From: Streptomyces sp. L-9-10
Lineage (GTDB): Bacteria; Actinomycetota; Actinomycetes; Streptomycetales; Streptomycetaceae
NCBI RefSeq assembly: GCF_004151105.1
Contig: NZ_PHRF01000168.1
Coordinates: 62,001 to 126,000 of the forward strand
Direction: 5' to 3'
Length of the DNA: 64,000 nt
Position 1 is the first letter of the stretch; every line of letters begins with the position of its first letter. The notes under the pieces were generated by a model. That model was not told the DNA's origin. It was given only the letters and a program-made list of their open reading frames with translations, and did not search any database. A program made the position numbers and the translations under genes. Below are positions 41,300 to 50,269 of the stretch, one piece after another.

Positions 41300-42721
41300 A
41301 TGGACTACGACGATCTGTTACACGTCGACCTCGGCAAACTGAGCACCGCGGTGTCCGACTGGAAGACCGTGTTCCAAGACCTGGAGCGGCTTGCGGACAA
41401 CGCCCGTGACGGCATGAAGGCGGCGTCGGACGAGGCGCGCTGGCAGGGTGCCAACGCCACGGTGACCCGGGCCTTCGTGGGGAAGACGGCCAAGGAGTTC
41501 GACGACCTGCGCCGAGAGGCCAAGAGTGTGTGGAGCGTCATGAACGACGCCCACAGCGAATTGCTGGGGCTGCAGCGCCGGGCCAAGGACCTCACGGCGG
41601 AAGCGGGCAGGGCCGGGTTCCTGGTCACCCGTGGCCAGGACGGGAGAGTCAAGGTGATGGAAGCGCTGTGTACTCCGGAAGGCTCGGGCCAGAAGAAACT
41701 GGACCAGATGCAGTGGTACGCCGACACTCTCACCGACATCGTCAGCCACGCCGGCGAGATCGACGAGGCGACGTCCCGCGCGCTGCGCGCAAGCCACGGC
41801 GGCAACCCGGACAACCCCGGCCACGGTACGTACACCTCGCTCGACGAGGACATGTTCCCTCGTGCCGTCGGCCTGGCCCGGCTCGGGAACGATGCCGAGC
41901 CCGCGCAGCGGCAGGAACTGCGGCGGCTCTGGGCGTCCCTGAGCCCCGAGGCGCGGGCGCGATTGTGGTCACAGCACAAGGACGGCCTCTTGGACGCCGA
42001 CATTTTCGCGCCCCAGGTACGGCGCGTGGCCGCGGACGACGGGGCCGGCCCGTACGACGTGGAGGATCCGGGCTGGAGCGATCGCTGGATCCACGCGCAG
42101 GCCGGCATGATGACTGACGCGGGCGACTTCATCGGCAACACCGACGCTTCCCGGAACATGAACCACTATCTCGAAGGCTCCGGGGACACACTGAACCTGG
42201 ATGTCGACAGAATGCTCACCGACGACGAGACGCTGCGGCTGACGGCGGAGACGTCGGTCGCGGCCCACCAGGACAGATGGCGGCAGCAGGCCCTTGAAGC
42301 CTTTGAGCAGTCGGGTGGCAAGCCGGTGACCATCCCGGTGGAAACCCCCGCCCTCGGTTACACGCACAGCGATCGCAACTGGTACCTGGCCGTCGGCAGC
42401 GGCATGTCCAACACCACGGGCGCCGTCACGGTGGTGCCCGGCGCGGACGGCAGGCCGCAGGTGGCACTCGATTACCAGGTGAACGTGTGGGACCGGTACA
42501 ACTGGGATCCCGGGAAATCCACCCCGATCGGTCCGACCACGATCACCGACGCCGACATGGCCCGACTGCATACGACGGGCCTCGCGAGGGAGTTCGACAT
42601 GCGAGGCAGCGGTTCGACGCAACATGTCGAGCTGGGTTCCGGCCCCGCCCCATTACCCGATCCCCCGGACCCGGGACGCGATGGAGAGCGTACGGATCCG
42701 GGTCGCGAAGGAGTCCGGTGA
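41300..42721 (+). CDS. WXG-type protein with a large C-terminal domain (candidate type VII effector)
   Basis: A 473-residue protein starting 21 bases after the partner gene. Residues 1-110 are helical, with the WxG turn in DEARWQGANATVTRAF. The middle (about 130-300) is helical and acidic. The C-terminal 140 residues contain aromatic-rich conserved-looking sequence (YTHSDRNWYLAVGSGMSNTT, then VNVWDRYNWDPGKST, then ITDADMARLHTTGLAREFDM). That tail resembles modules at the ends of secreted polymorphic toxins, but I cannot name the family or the activity. The GTG of the next lipoprotein gene overlaps its stop. By layout it is a possible effector, with the lipoprotein as candidate immunity factor. 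Confidence 0.65.
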   Translation: MDYDDLLHVDLGKLSTAVSDWKTVFQDLERLADNARDGMKAASDEARWQGANATVTRAFVGKTAKEFDDLRREAKSVWSVMNDAHSELLGLQRRAKDLTAEAGRAGFLVTRGQDGRVKVMEALCTPEGSGQKKLDQMQWYADTLTDIVSHAGEIDEATSRALRASHGGNPDNPGHGTYTSLDEDMFPRAVGLARLGNDAEPAQRQELRRLWASLSPEARARLWSQHKDGLLDADIFAPQVRRVAADDGAGPYDVEDPGWSDRWIHAQAGMMTDAGDFIGNTDASRNMNHYLEGSGDTLNLDVDRMLTDDETLRLTAETSVAAHQDRWRQQALEAFEQSGGKPVTIPVETPALGYTHSDRNWYLAVGSGMSNTTGAVTVVPGADGRPQVALDYQVNVWDRYNWDPGKSTPIGPTTITDADMARLHTTGLAREFDMRGSGSTQHVELGSGPAPLPDPPDPGRDGERTDPGREGVR

Positions 42722-43233
42722 AGAAGATTCCGCCCCGCGGCGCCCTCATCCTGGGGGTGGCCGTCGTGCTCGGGTCGGCCCTGGCCTCCTGCTCGACCGC
42801 CACGACCGGCGACACCGCCGGCGCGCGCGGCCAGGTGCCCAACTGGGCCGGGGACGCGACACCGTCGAGCGTCAGCGAGCAGCTCGGCGTCGAGATCCCC
42901 GCGACGGCCACCGACCGCCGGGCCGCGTACCAGAACGGCTTTCAGGATGACGGACTGCTGCTGGCGTTCTCCCTGTCCACCTCGGAGGTCGACGCGTTCG
43001 TCACCGGGCTGGCGCCCCAGGGCGAACTGACGCGGCGGGAGAAACCGCTCCGTAAGTCCGTCAAACCCACCACGCCCTTCTCCCACTTGGGCCTCGCGGA
43101 GCCCGAGACTCTTCCCGATGTTCAGGAGGGGCAGATCTGCGCACCGTGCGAAGGCCGGCTGAACTCCCTTCAGATCGCGGTGCATCCGCTCGATGACCGG
43201 GCCAGCCGCGTCTACCTCAGGGGAGTCGGCTGA
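42718..43233 (+). CDS. Lipoprotein coupled to the WXG effector-like gene
   Basis: The GTG at 42718 overlaps the upstream stop (GTGA), so the two genes are translationally coupled. The 171-residue product begins VKKIPPRGALILGVAVVLGS and has the lipobox LASC with Cys25. The mature part contains a CxxC pair (GQICAPCEGRLNS) and no recognised enzyme motif. An exported, membrane-anchored protein made together with a secreted effector fits an immunity protein acting outside the membrane, but it could equally be an accessory secretion factor. The gene converges with the large protease-ATPase gene. Confidence 0.75.
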   Translation: MKKIPPRGALILGVAVVLGSALASCSTATTGDTAGARGQVPNWAGDATPSSVSEQLGVEIPATATDRRAAYQNGFQDDGLLLAFSLSTSEVDAFVTGLAPQGELTRREKPLRKSVKPTTPFSHLGLAEPETLPDVQEGQICAPCEGRLNSLQIAVHPLDDRASRVYLRGVG

Positions 43234-43270
43234 CCGCGCCTCCCCCGGCGCCCCGCGCCCCCTCCCCGGC

Positions 43271-46200
43271 TCAGTCCCCGCACACCGCCCCCGGCGGCAC
43301 CTCCGCCGGTACCGCGGCGCGCTCCGCGGCCGTGAGGGTGCGGCGGCCGGTCACCGCGCACAGGCCGGCGGTCCATTCCGCGGGGTCCAGGCGTACGGGG
43401 ATCGTCTGGCCCTCGTCGTCGTACAGGACCGTCGAACCGTCCGCCGAGACGGCCGGGAACGTCCCCGGGGTGGCGTTCATCGCCGTTCCGAAGTCGAAGG
43501 ACTCCACGGCGGAGCGGCGTCCGACCTCGTAGATCCGCACCTTTCCCGCGTCCGCCACCAGGAAGCGTCCCTCGCCGTCGATGAACTCGCCGGTGAACTC
43601 CCCGCCGGTGCCGCCGCCACCGGCGCCGCTCATGGGTCCGAGTTCCCTGCGGGCCGGGTCGAGTCGCCACAGCTCCCAGTCGCCGCCCCGGCGGAAGACC
43701 CCCATGTACCGGCCCGTGGCGTCGATACGGAGGCCGGTCGCGTCCTCCCCGATCTCGACCCGGAGTTCCCTCACCTCGCGCCCCTTGCGGACGTCCACGA
43801 CGTGAAGGGAGGTGTCGCCGAGCACCGCCACATGCCCTTCCCTGGGATACGGCCAGGTGACGGGGGTACCGCCGACGCTCCCCGCCAGGTCCAGTTCCGC
43901 CAGGTCGACCTGGTCGACGCGTTGCCCGCTCCTGGCGTCCCAGCGCTCGACGGTGGTGTGGACGGTGACGAGCAGATGCCGGTCGTCGGTGAACATGAAC
44001 AGCGAGGGCTCACCGATCTCCGCGGGGCTGACGACACTGACCTCGCGCAGGGACGGCACCTCCCGGATGACGATGTCCGAGTCCACCGGATCGGCGACCA
44101 ACGCGCCGTCACCGCTGACCTTCAGGCTCTCCCGCGCCCCCAGGCCCGGCCGGTCCGCCGTGGCGTCCGTCGTGAATCCCCCGGCCACCGTAATTCCCCC
44201 GGCCACGGTGTGCGTCCGTATCAGCTCCGCCTCGCGCGACTTGCTGATCGCCGTGGCACCGTCCGGTGTCAGGGCCGTACCCATGCCATCCCCGTCCGCG
44301 GAGAGGAACTCCCGCACACCGGCGGACATTCCGGTCACGGTCACGCCGGTCGGGTCATGGGCCAGGAGAGAGAACCCATCGTCCTCCCGCACCAGTTGAC
44401 CGTACGGGCGACGGCTCCCCAGAGCGGTGTCCGTCGCCCCGGCCCCCACGCGCGCCCCGATCTCGGAGACCGGTTTCCGCTCCTTCGTGTCGGCCAGCCG
44501 CATGACGTCGCCCACGAGATCGCTGACCGCGATGTACCGGCCCGTGCGGTCGATCGCCATTCTCTCCACGCAGGGACCGTCGCTCGCGAACCGGCCGGTC
44601 TCCTCGCCGTCCGCCACCCGGACCACCCGGTACAGCGCCTTCTCCGCGACGTCGGTGCCATGGCAGAAGACCACCGCGGTTCCGTCGCCGGACACTTCCA
44701 CCCCGTTCAGGTCGGACAGGACGGTGCGGGGCGGGCGGGAGCCCTCGTACGCGCGGAGTGTGTATTCCCTGCCCGCCATGGAGTCGCCGGTGTACGCCAG
44801 CACGGTGTCCGGGTCCGCCCCGAACCAGAGCGCCAGGAAATCGTGGCCCTCCGGAGGCTCGGTCCTGCGGACGACGGTGCCTCTGGCGAGATCCCAGATC
44901 ACCAGGTCGTCGCTGACGACGGCGGCCACCCGGCTCCCGTCCGGCGAGACCGCGGCCTGCCGGAGGGCCGAGCCACGGGTGGAGGCGATCGGGGCCGCGG
45001 ATATCGTCCGGCCGTTCGCCACCAGCGCGTCCGTTTCCGCGCGGACCTGGTACCAGAGCAGCTTTCCGTTGGCCGCGACGTAACCGGCGCCCTTCCCGTC
45101 CCGCGTGACCACCGGATGGACCGCTTCCGCTTCCGGCGGAAGGTGGGCCCGGCGTATCCGCCCGTCGTCGTCCCGTACGAACAGGGTGGCCCGCCCCAGC
45201 TCGGTCGTCGCCAGCACGACGCGGCCGTCCTCGCCGGCGGCGACCTCACGCACCCTGCCCGGCGTCCCCGACATCAGCCAGCGCGCCCGCCCGTACGCGA
45301 GGTAGCTCTGCAACAGGGCGTCGCGCGCCGATTCGGTGGGCGAGCGGCGGTACGCGGAGATCGCGAGCAGCGCCGACAGCGCCGGGTCGGTGGCGCGCAG
45401 GTCCGTCGAGGTCGCCGCCATGGAGCGGGAGTCCGCCTCGGCGGCGCGCTCCTCCGTGACGCCCGTCTGGTACACGAAGAGCGAGCCGAGCACCGCCGCG
45501 AGCGCCAGTACGGTACCGAGGCCGGTGAACAGCCCGCGTCTGCGCAGGGTTCTCGTCCGCGACCGGTCGCGGCCCCGGCGCAGGAAGTCGGCGTCGGCCT
45601 CGCTCAGGTCCTCGCCGCGCTCGCGCTCCCAGCGGCGCGCCGCCTCCAGGGCCGACGCGGCGGGCAGCAGATCCGGCACGCGGCCGGCGGCCTCCCAGCG
45701 TTCGCGGTCGTGCCGGAGACCTTCCCGCCAGGCGAGGAAGTCCCGGTCGCGTTCCACCCACGCGCCGAGCCGGTCCCACGCCCGGATCAGCGCCTCGTGG
45801 GCCAGTTCGACGGTCTCCCGCCGCTCGTCGTCGAGGCCGATGACCACCAGCCGTTCCCTGGCCAGCGCTCGGGCGACCGTCCACTCCGGCCCGTCCAGCT
45901 CCGCGCGGGGCACGACACGGCGCGTGGCCGCGGGGCCGCCGAGCGGCAGCCGGACCAGCCGCGTGAACAGCCGCCGCGCCGTGTCCTCGTCGGTCCCCTC
46001 CGTCCGGCCGGACCCGTCGGCCTCCCCCGCCGCGCGCCGCCATACGGCCTCGGCCCGCTCGGCCAGGGCGCCGCTGACGCCGCCGAGTTCCTCGTACGCC
46101 CGGTGGGTGAGCAGACCGCCCCGCTGCCGCTCCCACAGCTGATCGAGGGTGAACTCCAGGAGCGGCAGCACGCCGTGCGCGTCGCCGCAGTCGGCGAGAA

Positions 46201-47704
46201 TGCGCTGTTCCAGGCCGTCCGCGTACGCGACGGACGCGATCGCCCGGACCGGCAGGACCACCGCCTGCCGCACCTGTTCCGCGGACATCGCGGGCAGGAG
46301 GAGGGACTTGCCCCGCAGGGCGCGTTCCAGACCGGGCCGCGCGCTGACGGCTTCCAGGAAGTCGGCGCGGAGGGTCGACAGCACGCGCAGCCCCGACGGC
46401 GGGTGTTCGGGGAAGAGCGCGGCGACGGCCTCGGCGGCGGTCCGGGCGGCGGGGCCGTTGTCGAGGAGTTCCTCCAACTGGTCGACGACCACGACGAGAC
46501 CGCGGAGACCACCCACCCCGCGGAGACCACGCACCTCGCGAGCGCGCCGCGTGACCGCACCCGGACCTCCGCCCGGCCCTCGGCCTCCGCCTGTACCCGT
46601 ACCCGTACCCGCGCCAGCGCCCCCGTCCGTCAGCTGCGCCAGGATCTCCCCCCAGCCGTGCACGGAGAGCTCCGCCTCCACCACCCGGCTCTCCTCGCGC
46701 TGCGCGCTCCCCGTCAGGCCCGGCTGGGTGAGCCGTGTCAGCTCCATGGCGAGAGCGCCGAGCAGACCGGACGGACCGCCCGGCCGTACGACGACGACGG
46801 CGTATCCGGCCTTCCTCAGCCGGGGCACCACACCGGCCCGCACCAGCGACGACTTCCCGCAGCCCGACGGGCCGAAGACGGTGACCACCGCGTGCTCGGT
46901 GACCAGCGCGGCGACCTCGGCGCTCTCCTCGTCCCTGCCGTGGAAGACCTCGCTGTCCGCCTCCTGGAACGCCGACAGACCGCGGAACGGCGAGGGCGGC
47001 AGAACCACCTCCCGCAACGACGGTACGGCGAGCAGCAGTTCCGCGGTCGGGATGAGGAAGGCGGACGGCTGCCGGGGATCGGCGGCGACCACCATGCCGA
47101 CCACGGCACCCAGCCGCTCGTCCCACACCGGTGCTCCGCTGAAGCCCCGGCTGATCGCGTGGTTGCTGCCCGCCGCCCGCTCGAACTGGAGCCAGCCGGC
47201 TCCCTGCCGCGCCCGCAGGACGCCCGCGTGCCACACCCCGTCGTCGTGGCGGGCCGGGAAGCCGAAGGTCCGCACGGGGTGTCCCCATACGTCGTCCGCC
47301 TCGGCCATGCGCAGCGGTACGGAGCCGGGGATGGTGGACCGCAGGCGCAGTACAGCGATGTCACGGGCCCCGGACGGGCCGCCGTCGGGCCAGTACTCCA
47401 CCGCCGCCGCGACGACCACCGGACCGCCCGCCGGGCCGCCCTTCCGGCCGTCCCCCTCCCGGCTATCCCCCCGACCGCCCGCCGGGCCGTCCACGGGGCC
47501 GAGCGGCAGGTCCACCTCGACGGTCGCCCCGGGGGCCGGGCGCTCGTCCTCGTCCAGCCCGAGCGCGGAGGCGACGACATGGGCGCAGGTGACGGCCAGT
47601 TCCCCGGTCACGAGAAAGCCGACGCCGACAGCCGTACCGTCGGGATACCGGACCCTGAGCACCGCGGCGGCGAGCGGCTCGGGCGTACTCGGCATCTCGA
47701 CCAC
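43271..47704 (-). CDS. Trypsin-like protease / nSTAND1 NTPase / beta-propeller protein
   Basis: A 1477-residue multidomain protein from GTG 47704 (ATG 47695 possible). Residues 1-230 are a trypsin-like protease: His near 41 in LAVTCAHVVASA, Asp near 113 in ARDIAVL, Ser near 189 in RGFSGAPVWDE. From about 245, SPFRGLSAFQEADSEVFHGR starts an nSTAND1 NTPase with Walker A GPSGCGKSSL near 280 and Walker B VVVVDQLEELLDN. A single membrane helix lies near 721-746 (GTVLALAAVLGSLFVYQTG). The remaining 700 residues are a WD40-like propeller (AAVSPDGSRVAAVVSDDLVI), ending LDPAEWTAGLCAVTGRRTL. Such protease-STAND-sensor proteins are thought to act in stress or conflict signalling in multicellular bacteria; the trigger here is unknown. 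Confidence 0.88.
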   Translation of the reverse strand: MVEMPSTPEPLAAAVLRVRYPDGTAVGVGFLVTGELAVTCAHVVASALGLDEDERPAPGATVEVDLPLGPVDGPAGGRGDSREGDGRKGGPAGGPVVVAAAVEYWPDGGPSGARDIAVLRLRSTIPGSVPLRMAEADDVWGHPVRTFGFPARHDDGVWHAGVLRARQGAGWLQFERAAGSNHAISRGFSGAPVWDERLGAVVGMVVAADPRQPSAFLIPTAELLLAVPSLREVVLPPSPFRGLSAFQEADSEVFHGRDEESAEVAALVTEHAVVTVFGPSGCGKSSLVRAGVVPRLRKAGYAVVVVRPGGPSGLLGALAMELTRLTQPGLTGSAQREESRVVEAELSVHGWGEILAQLTDGGAGAGTGTGTGGGRGPGGGPGAVTRRAREVRGLRGVGGLRGLVVVVDQLEELLDNGPAARTAAEAVAALFPEHPPSGLRVLSTLRADFLEAVSARPGLERALRGKSLLLPAMSAEQVRQAVVLPVRAIASVAYADGLEQRILADCGDAHGVLPLLEFTLDQLWERQRGGLLTHRAYEELGGVSGALAERAEAVWRRAAGEADGSGRTEGTDEDTARRLFTRLVRLPLGGPAATRRVVPRAELDGPEWTVARALARERLVVIGLDDERRETVELAHEALIRAWDRLGAWVERDRDFLAWREGLRHDRERWEAAGRVPDLLPAASALEAARRWERERGEDLSEADADFLRRGRDRSRTRTLRRRGLFTGLGTVLALAAVLGSLFVYQTGVTEERAAEADSRSMAATSTDLRATDPALSALLAISAYRRSPTESARDALLQSYLAYGRARWLMSGTPGRVREVAAGEDGRVVLATTELGRATLFVRDDDGRIRRAHLPPEAEAVHPVVTRDGKGAGYVAANGKLLWYQVRAETDALVANGRTISAAPIASTRGSALRQAAVSPDGSRVAAVVSDDLVIWDLARGTVVRRTEPPEGHDFLALWFGADPDTVLAYTGDSMAGREYTLRAYEGSRPPRTVLSDLNGVEVSGDGTAVVFCHGTDVAEKALYRVVRVADGEETGRFASDGPCVERMAIDRTGRYIAVSDLVGDVMRLADTKERKPVSEIGARVGAGATDTALGSRRPYGQLVREDDGFSLLAHDPTGVTVTGMSAGVREFLSADGDGMGTALTPDGATAISKSREAELIRTHTVAGGITVAGGFTTDATADRPGLGARESLKVSGDGALVADPVDSDIVIREVPSLREVSVVSPAEIGEPSLFMFTDDRHLLVTVHTTVERWDARSGQRVDQVDLAELDLAGSVGGTPVTWPYPREGHVAVLGDTSLHVVDVRKGREVRELRVEIGEDATGLRIDATGRYMGVFRRGGDWELWRLDPARRELGPMSGAGGGGTGGEFTGEFIDGEGRFLVADAGKVRIYEVGRRSAVESFDFGTAMNATPGTFPAVSADGSTVLYDDEGQTIPVRLDPAEWTAGLCAVTGRRTLTAAERAAVPAEVPPGAVCGD

Positions 47705-47735
47705 GTACGCCCAACTCCCTTGTACGACTTGGCAG

Positions 47736-47754
47736 TTTATTGAGGATTTATTGA
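47736..47754 (-). promoter_or_regulatory. AT-rich direct repeat upstream of the protease-STAND gene
   Basis: TTTATTGA occurs at 47736-47743 and again at 47747-47754, exactly 11 bases apart, about one helical turn. It is 32-50 bases before the GTG at 47704, in one of the few AT-rich patches of the window, so it likely marks the promoter or a regulator site. The remaining part of the 232-base gap to cobM shows only GC-rich filler. Confidence 0.4.
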
Positions 47755-47936
47755 ATGTTCGATTGCCCTCTCAGTATGGCGCGCGGACGCATCTCACATG
47801 GAGCCCTGGGTCGAACACATGAGGAAGATGTGACATGACCGCGACAAAGAAGAACAGGACCGGGCAGGGCTGAAGCGCCTGAAGCGCCCCACAGGGCCTG
47901 AAGCTCCCGACAGGACCCGGCGGGACCCGGCAGGAC

Positions 47937-48695
47937 CTACGGCCGCGAGGTGTGCGGGCGCTCCCTGTCGGCCGAGTACAGGTGGCTGTCGCGGAACTGC
48001 TCCGCGCCCAGCGTCCGGCCGACCATGATGACCGCCGTCCGCACCACACCCGCCGCCTTCACCTGGCCGGCGATGTCGTCCAGCGTGCCGCGCAGCACCA
48101 GTTCGTCCGGGCGGCTGGCCATCGCCACCACCGCGGCCGGGCAGTCCGCCCCGTAGTGCGGCAGCAGTTCGGCCACCACCCGGTCCACATACCGCGCGGC
48201 CAGGTGCAGGACGAGCAGCGCGCCGCTCCGGCCGAGGGTCGCCAGGTCCTCGCCCTCCGGCATCGGGGTGGCGCGCTGGGCGATCCGCGTGAGGATCACC
48301 GTCTGGCCCACCGTCGGGATCGTCAGCTCACGCTTCAGCGCGGCGGCCGCCGCCGCGAACGCCGGTACGCCCGGCACCACTTCGTACGGCACGCCCGCCG
48401 CGTCCAGCCGGCGCATCTGCTCCGCGACGGCGCTGAAGACCGACGGGTCGCCGGAGTGCAGCCGGGCGACGTCGTGGCCCTCCTCGTGCGCCCGGACCAA
48501 CTCGGCCGTGATCCCGTCCAGGTCCATCTGCGCGGTGTCGACCAGGCGCGCGTCGGGCGGGCACTCGGCCAGCAGTTCGCGCGGCACGAGGCTGCCCGCG
48601 TACAGACACACCCGGCAGGCGGCCAGCCTGCGGGCGCCGCGCACCGTGATCAGATCGGCGGCGCCGGGACCGGCGCCGATGAAGTACACCGTCAT
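47937..48695 (-). CDS. cobM: Precorrin-4 C11-methyltransferase CobM
   Basis: A 252-residue SAM-dependent tetrapyrrole methylase: MTVYFIGAGPGAADLITVRG at the N-terminus, CLYAGSLVPRELLAECP, VARLHSGDPSVFSAVAEQMR, YEVVPGVPAFAAAAAALKRE and the C-terminal HLYSADRERPH. It methylates C11 of precorrin-4. GGAGAAG precedes the ATG at 48695, which overlaps the cobL stop by four bases. It is separated from the rest of the cob genes by the effector-like and protease-STAND genes. Confidence 0.95.
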   Translation of the reverse strand: MTVYFIGAGPGAADLITVRGARRLAACRVCLYAGSLVPRELLAECPPDARLVDTAQMDLDGITAELVRAHEEGHDVARLHSGDPSVFSAVAEQMRRLDAAGVPYEVVPGVPAFAAAAAALKRELTIPTVGQTVILTRIAQRATPMPEGEDLATLGRSGALLVLHLAARYVDRVVAELLPHYGADCPAAVVAMASRPDELVLRGTLDDIAGQVKAAGVVRTAVIMVGRTLGAEQFRDSHLYSADRERPHTSRP

Positions 48696-50164
48696 CGTTC
48701 TTCTCCTGCCAAGGGGAGTCCTGCCGAGGGGAGACCTGCCGACGGAAATCCCGCCGAAGGGAGTCCTGCTGAAGGGACGCCCGCTGAAGGAACTCCTGTT
48801 GTGGGGACCCGCGGAGGCCGGTCCTTCGTGACCGCCCACTGAGTGACCGGCATGGCCTGCCGCCAGCCGGTGAAACCGCCCACCGGAACGGCGTGCGCGA
48901 CCGCCAGCCGTACGAGTTCCCCGCCCAGGCGGCGGTACCACTCGGCGAGCAGCGCCTCGGACTCCAGCGTCACCGTGTTCGCGACCAGCCTGCCGCCCTC
49001 GGGCAGCGCGTCCCAGCAGCGCTCCAGCAGCCCCGGTACGGTCAGCCCGCCGCCGATGAACACCGCGTCGGGCACCGGCAGTCCGGCCAGCGCGCCGGGC
49101 GCCCCGCCGGTGACGACGCGCAGCCCGGGGACGCCGAGCGCCCGCGCGTTGCGGCCGATACGTTCCGCCCGCGCCGGATCGCGCTCGACCGAGACGGCGC
49201 GGCAGGACCGGTGCGTACGCATCCACTCGACGGCGATCGAGCCCGACCCGCCGCCGATGTCCCAGAGCAGTTCGCCGGGCGCGGGCGCGAGCGCGGCCAG
49301 GGTCGCGGCGCGCACATGCCGCTTGGTGAGCTGGCCGTCGTGCTCGTACGCGGTGTCCGGCAGGCCGGGTACGGCGCCGAGGCGCGGCGCGTCGGGCGCG
49401 CGGCGGCACTCGACCGCCACGACATTGAGCGGATCACCGGCGGGCTCGGCCCACTCCTGGGCGACGCCCTCGAATCGCCGTTCCCGTTCCCCGCCGCCGA
49501 GTTGTTCGAGGACATGCATACGGCTCGGCCCGAAACCCCGGTCCCTCAGCAGCGCCGCCACCTCGGCCGGGGTCGCCGCCCCCGCGCTGAGCACGAGCAC
49601 CCGACGGCCGTCGTACAGGGCGGCGGAGAGCCGCTCGGCGGGGCGGCCGACGAGTGTGACCACCTCCGTGTCCTCCACCGGCCAGCCGAGCCGGGCGCAC
49701 GCGTACGAGACGGACGACGGATGCGGCAGCACGCGCAGCGCCCCGGCCCGCTGGGCGTCGGCGCCGAGGGTCACGGACAGGACCTCGGACAGGGTCCGCC
49801 CGATCCCGTGGAACATCGGGTCCCCGCTCGCCAGTACGGCGACCCGTCGCCCGGCGTGGGCGGCGAGCAGCCCGGAAACGGCGGGCCGCAGCGGCGACGG
49901 CCACGGCACCCGCTCGCCCGCGCACTCCCCGGGGAGCAGGGCCAGTTGCCGGGGGCCGCCGATGAGGACGTCCGCCTCGCGCAGCGCGGCCCGCGAGCCG
50001 CCGGGCAGCCCCGCCCAGCCGTCGGCGCCGATCCCGACGACGGTCACCGGCACCGACACAGGCACCGGCACCGGCACCGGCTCCGGCCCCTGGGGCGCGG
50101 GGGACCCGGATGGCCCGGGGGACCCCGTGGGCCCTGTGGGCGCGGATGGCTGGGCGGGGCTCAC
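48692..50164 (-). CDS. cobL: Precorrin-6Y C5,15-methyltransferase (decarboxylating) CobL
   Basis: A 490-residue CbiE-CbiT fusion. The CbiE half (about residues 38-240) has VTVVGIGADGWAGLPGGSRA, VAVLASGDPMFHGIG and VSYACARLGWPVEDTEVVTL. The CbiT half (about 265-450) has LTKRHVRAATLAALAPAPGE, LLWDIGGGSGSIAVEWMR and DAVFIGGGLTVPGLLERCWD. It methylates C5 and C15 and decarboxylates the C12 acetate. Both ends carry low-complexity additions: a Pro-Val run before the first strand and six 15-base repeats encoding PSAGL-type units at the C-terminus (48714-48803). It is co-translated with cobM. Confidence 0.95.
   Translation of the reverse strand: MSPAQPSAPTGPTGSPGPSGSPAPQGPEPVPVPVPVSVPVTVVGIGADGWAGLPGGSRAALREADVLIGGPRQLALLPGECAGERVPWPSPLRPAVSGLLAAHAGRRVAVLASGDPMFHGIGRTLSEVLSVTLGADAQRAGALRVLPHPSSVSYACARLGWPVEDTEVVTLVGRPAERLSAALYDGRRVLVLSAGAATPAEVAALLRDRGFGPSRMHVLEQLGGGERERRFEGVAQEWAEPAGDPLNVVAVECRRAPDAPRLGAVPGLPDTAYEHDGQLTKRHVRAATLAALAPAPGELLWDIGGGSGSIAVEWMRTHRSCRAVSVERDPARAERIGRNARALGVPGLRVVTGGAPGALAGLPVPDAVFIGGGLTVPGLLERCWDALPEGGRLVANTVTLESEALLAEWYRRLGGELVRLAVAHAVPVGGFTGWRQAMPVTQWAVTKDRPPRVPTTGVPSAGVPSAGLPSAGFPSAGLPSAGLPLAGEER
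48714..48803 (-). repeat. Six 15-base tandem repeats at the 3' end of cobL
   Basis: Six consecutive units, plus-strand consensus GGGAGTCCTGCCGAA, from 48714 to 48803. They encode the PSAG(L/V/F) tail of CobL after the CbiT domain and end right before the cobM start. Confidence 0.9.
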
Positions 50165-50269
50165 TGCCGTACACCTCTGAACTGGGGGAAGACCGAGTCC
50201 GCACTCTACTGGCCGCCCTCCGGACGAGATGCGGGTGACCCATCCGTATGGAACCTTGAGGTGACGGCA

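Noticed and set aside
43193-47743. 1516-codon plus-strand frame opposite the protease-STAND gene
   Set aside because: No recognisable motif, shadow composition; the minus-strand gene has a protease triad, Walker motifs and propeller repeats.
47835-47873. Tiny frame MTATKKNRTGQG on the plus strand
   Set aside because: Twelve codons with no ribosome-binding site and no conserved feature.
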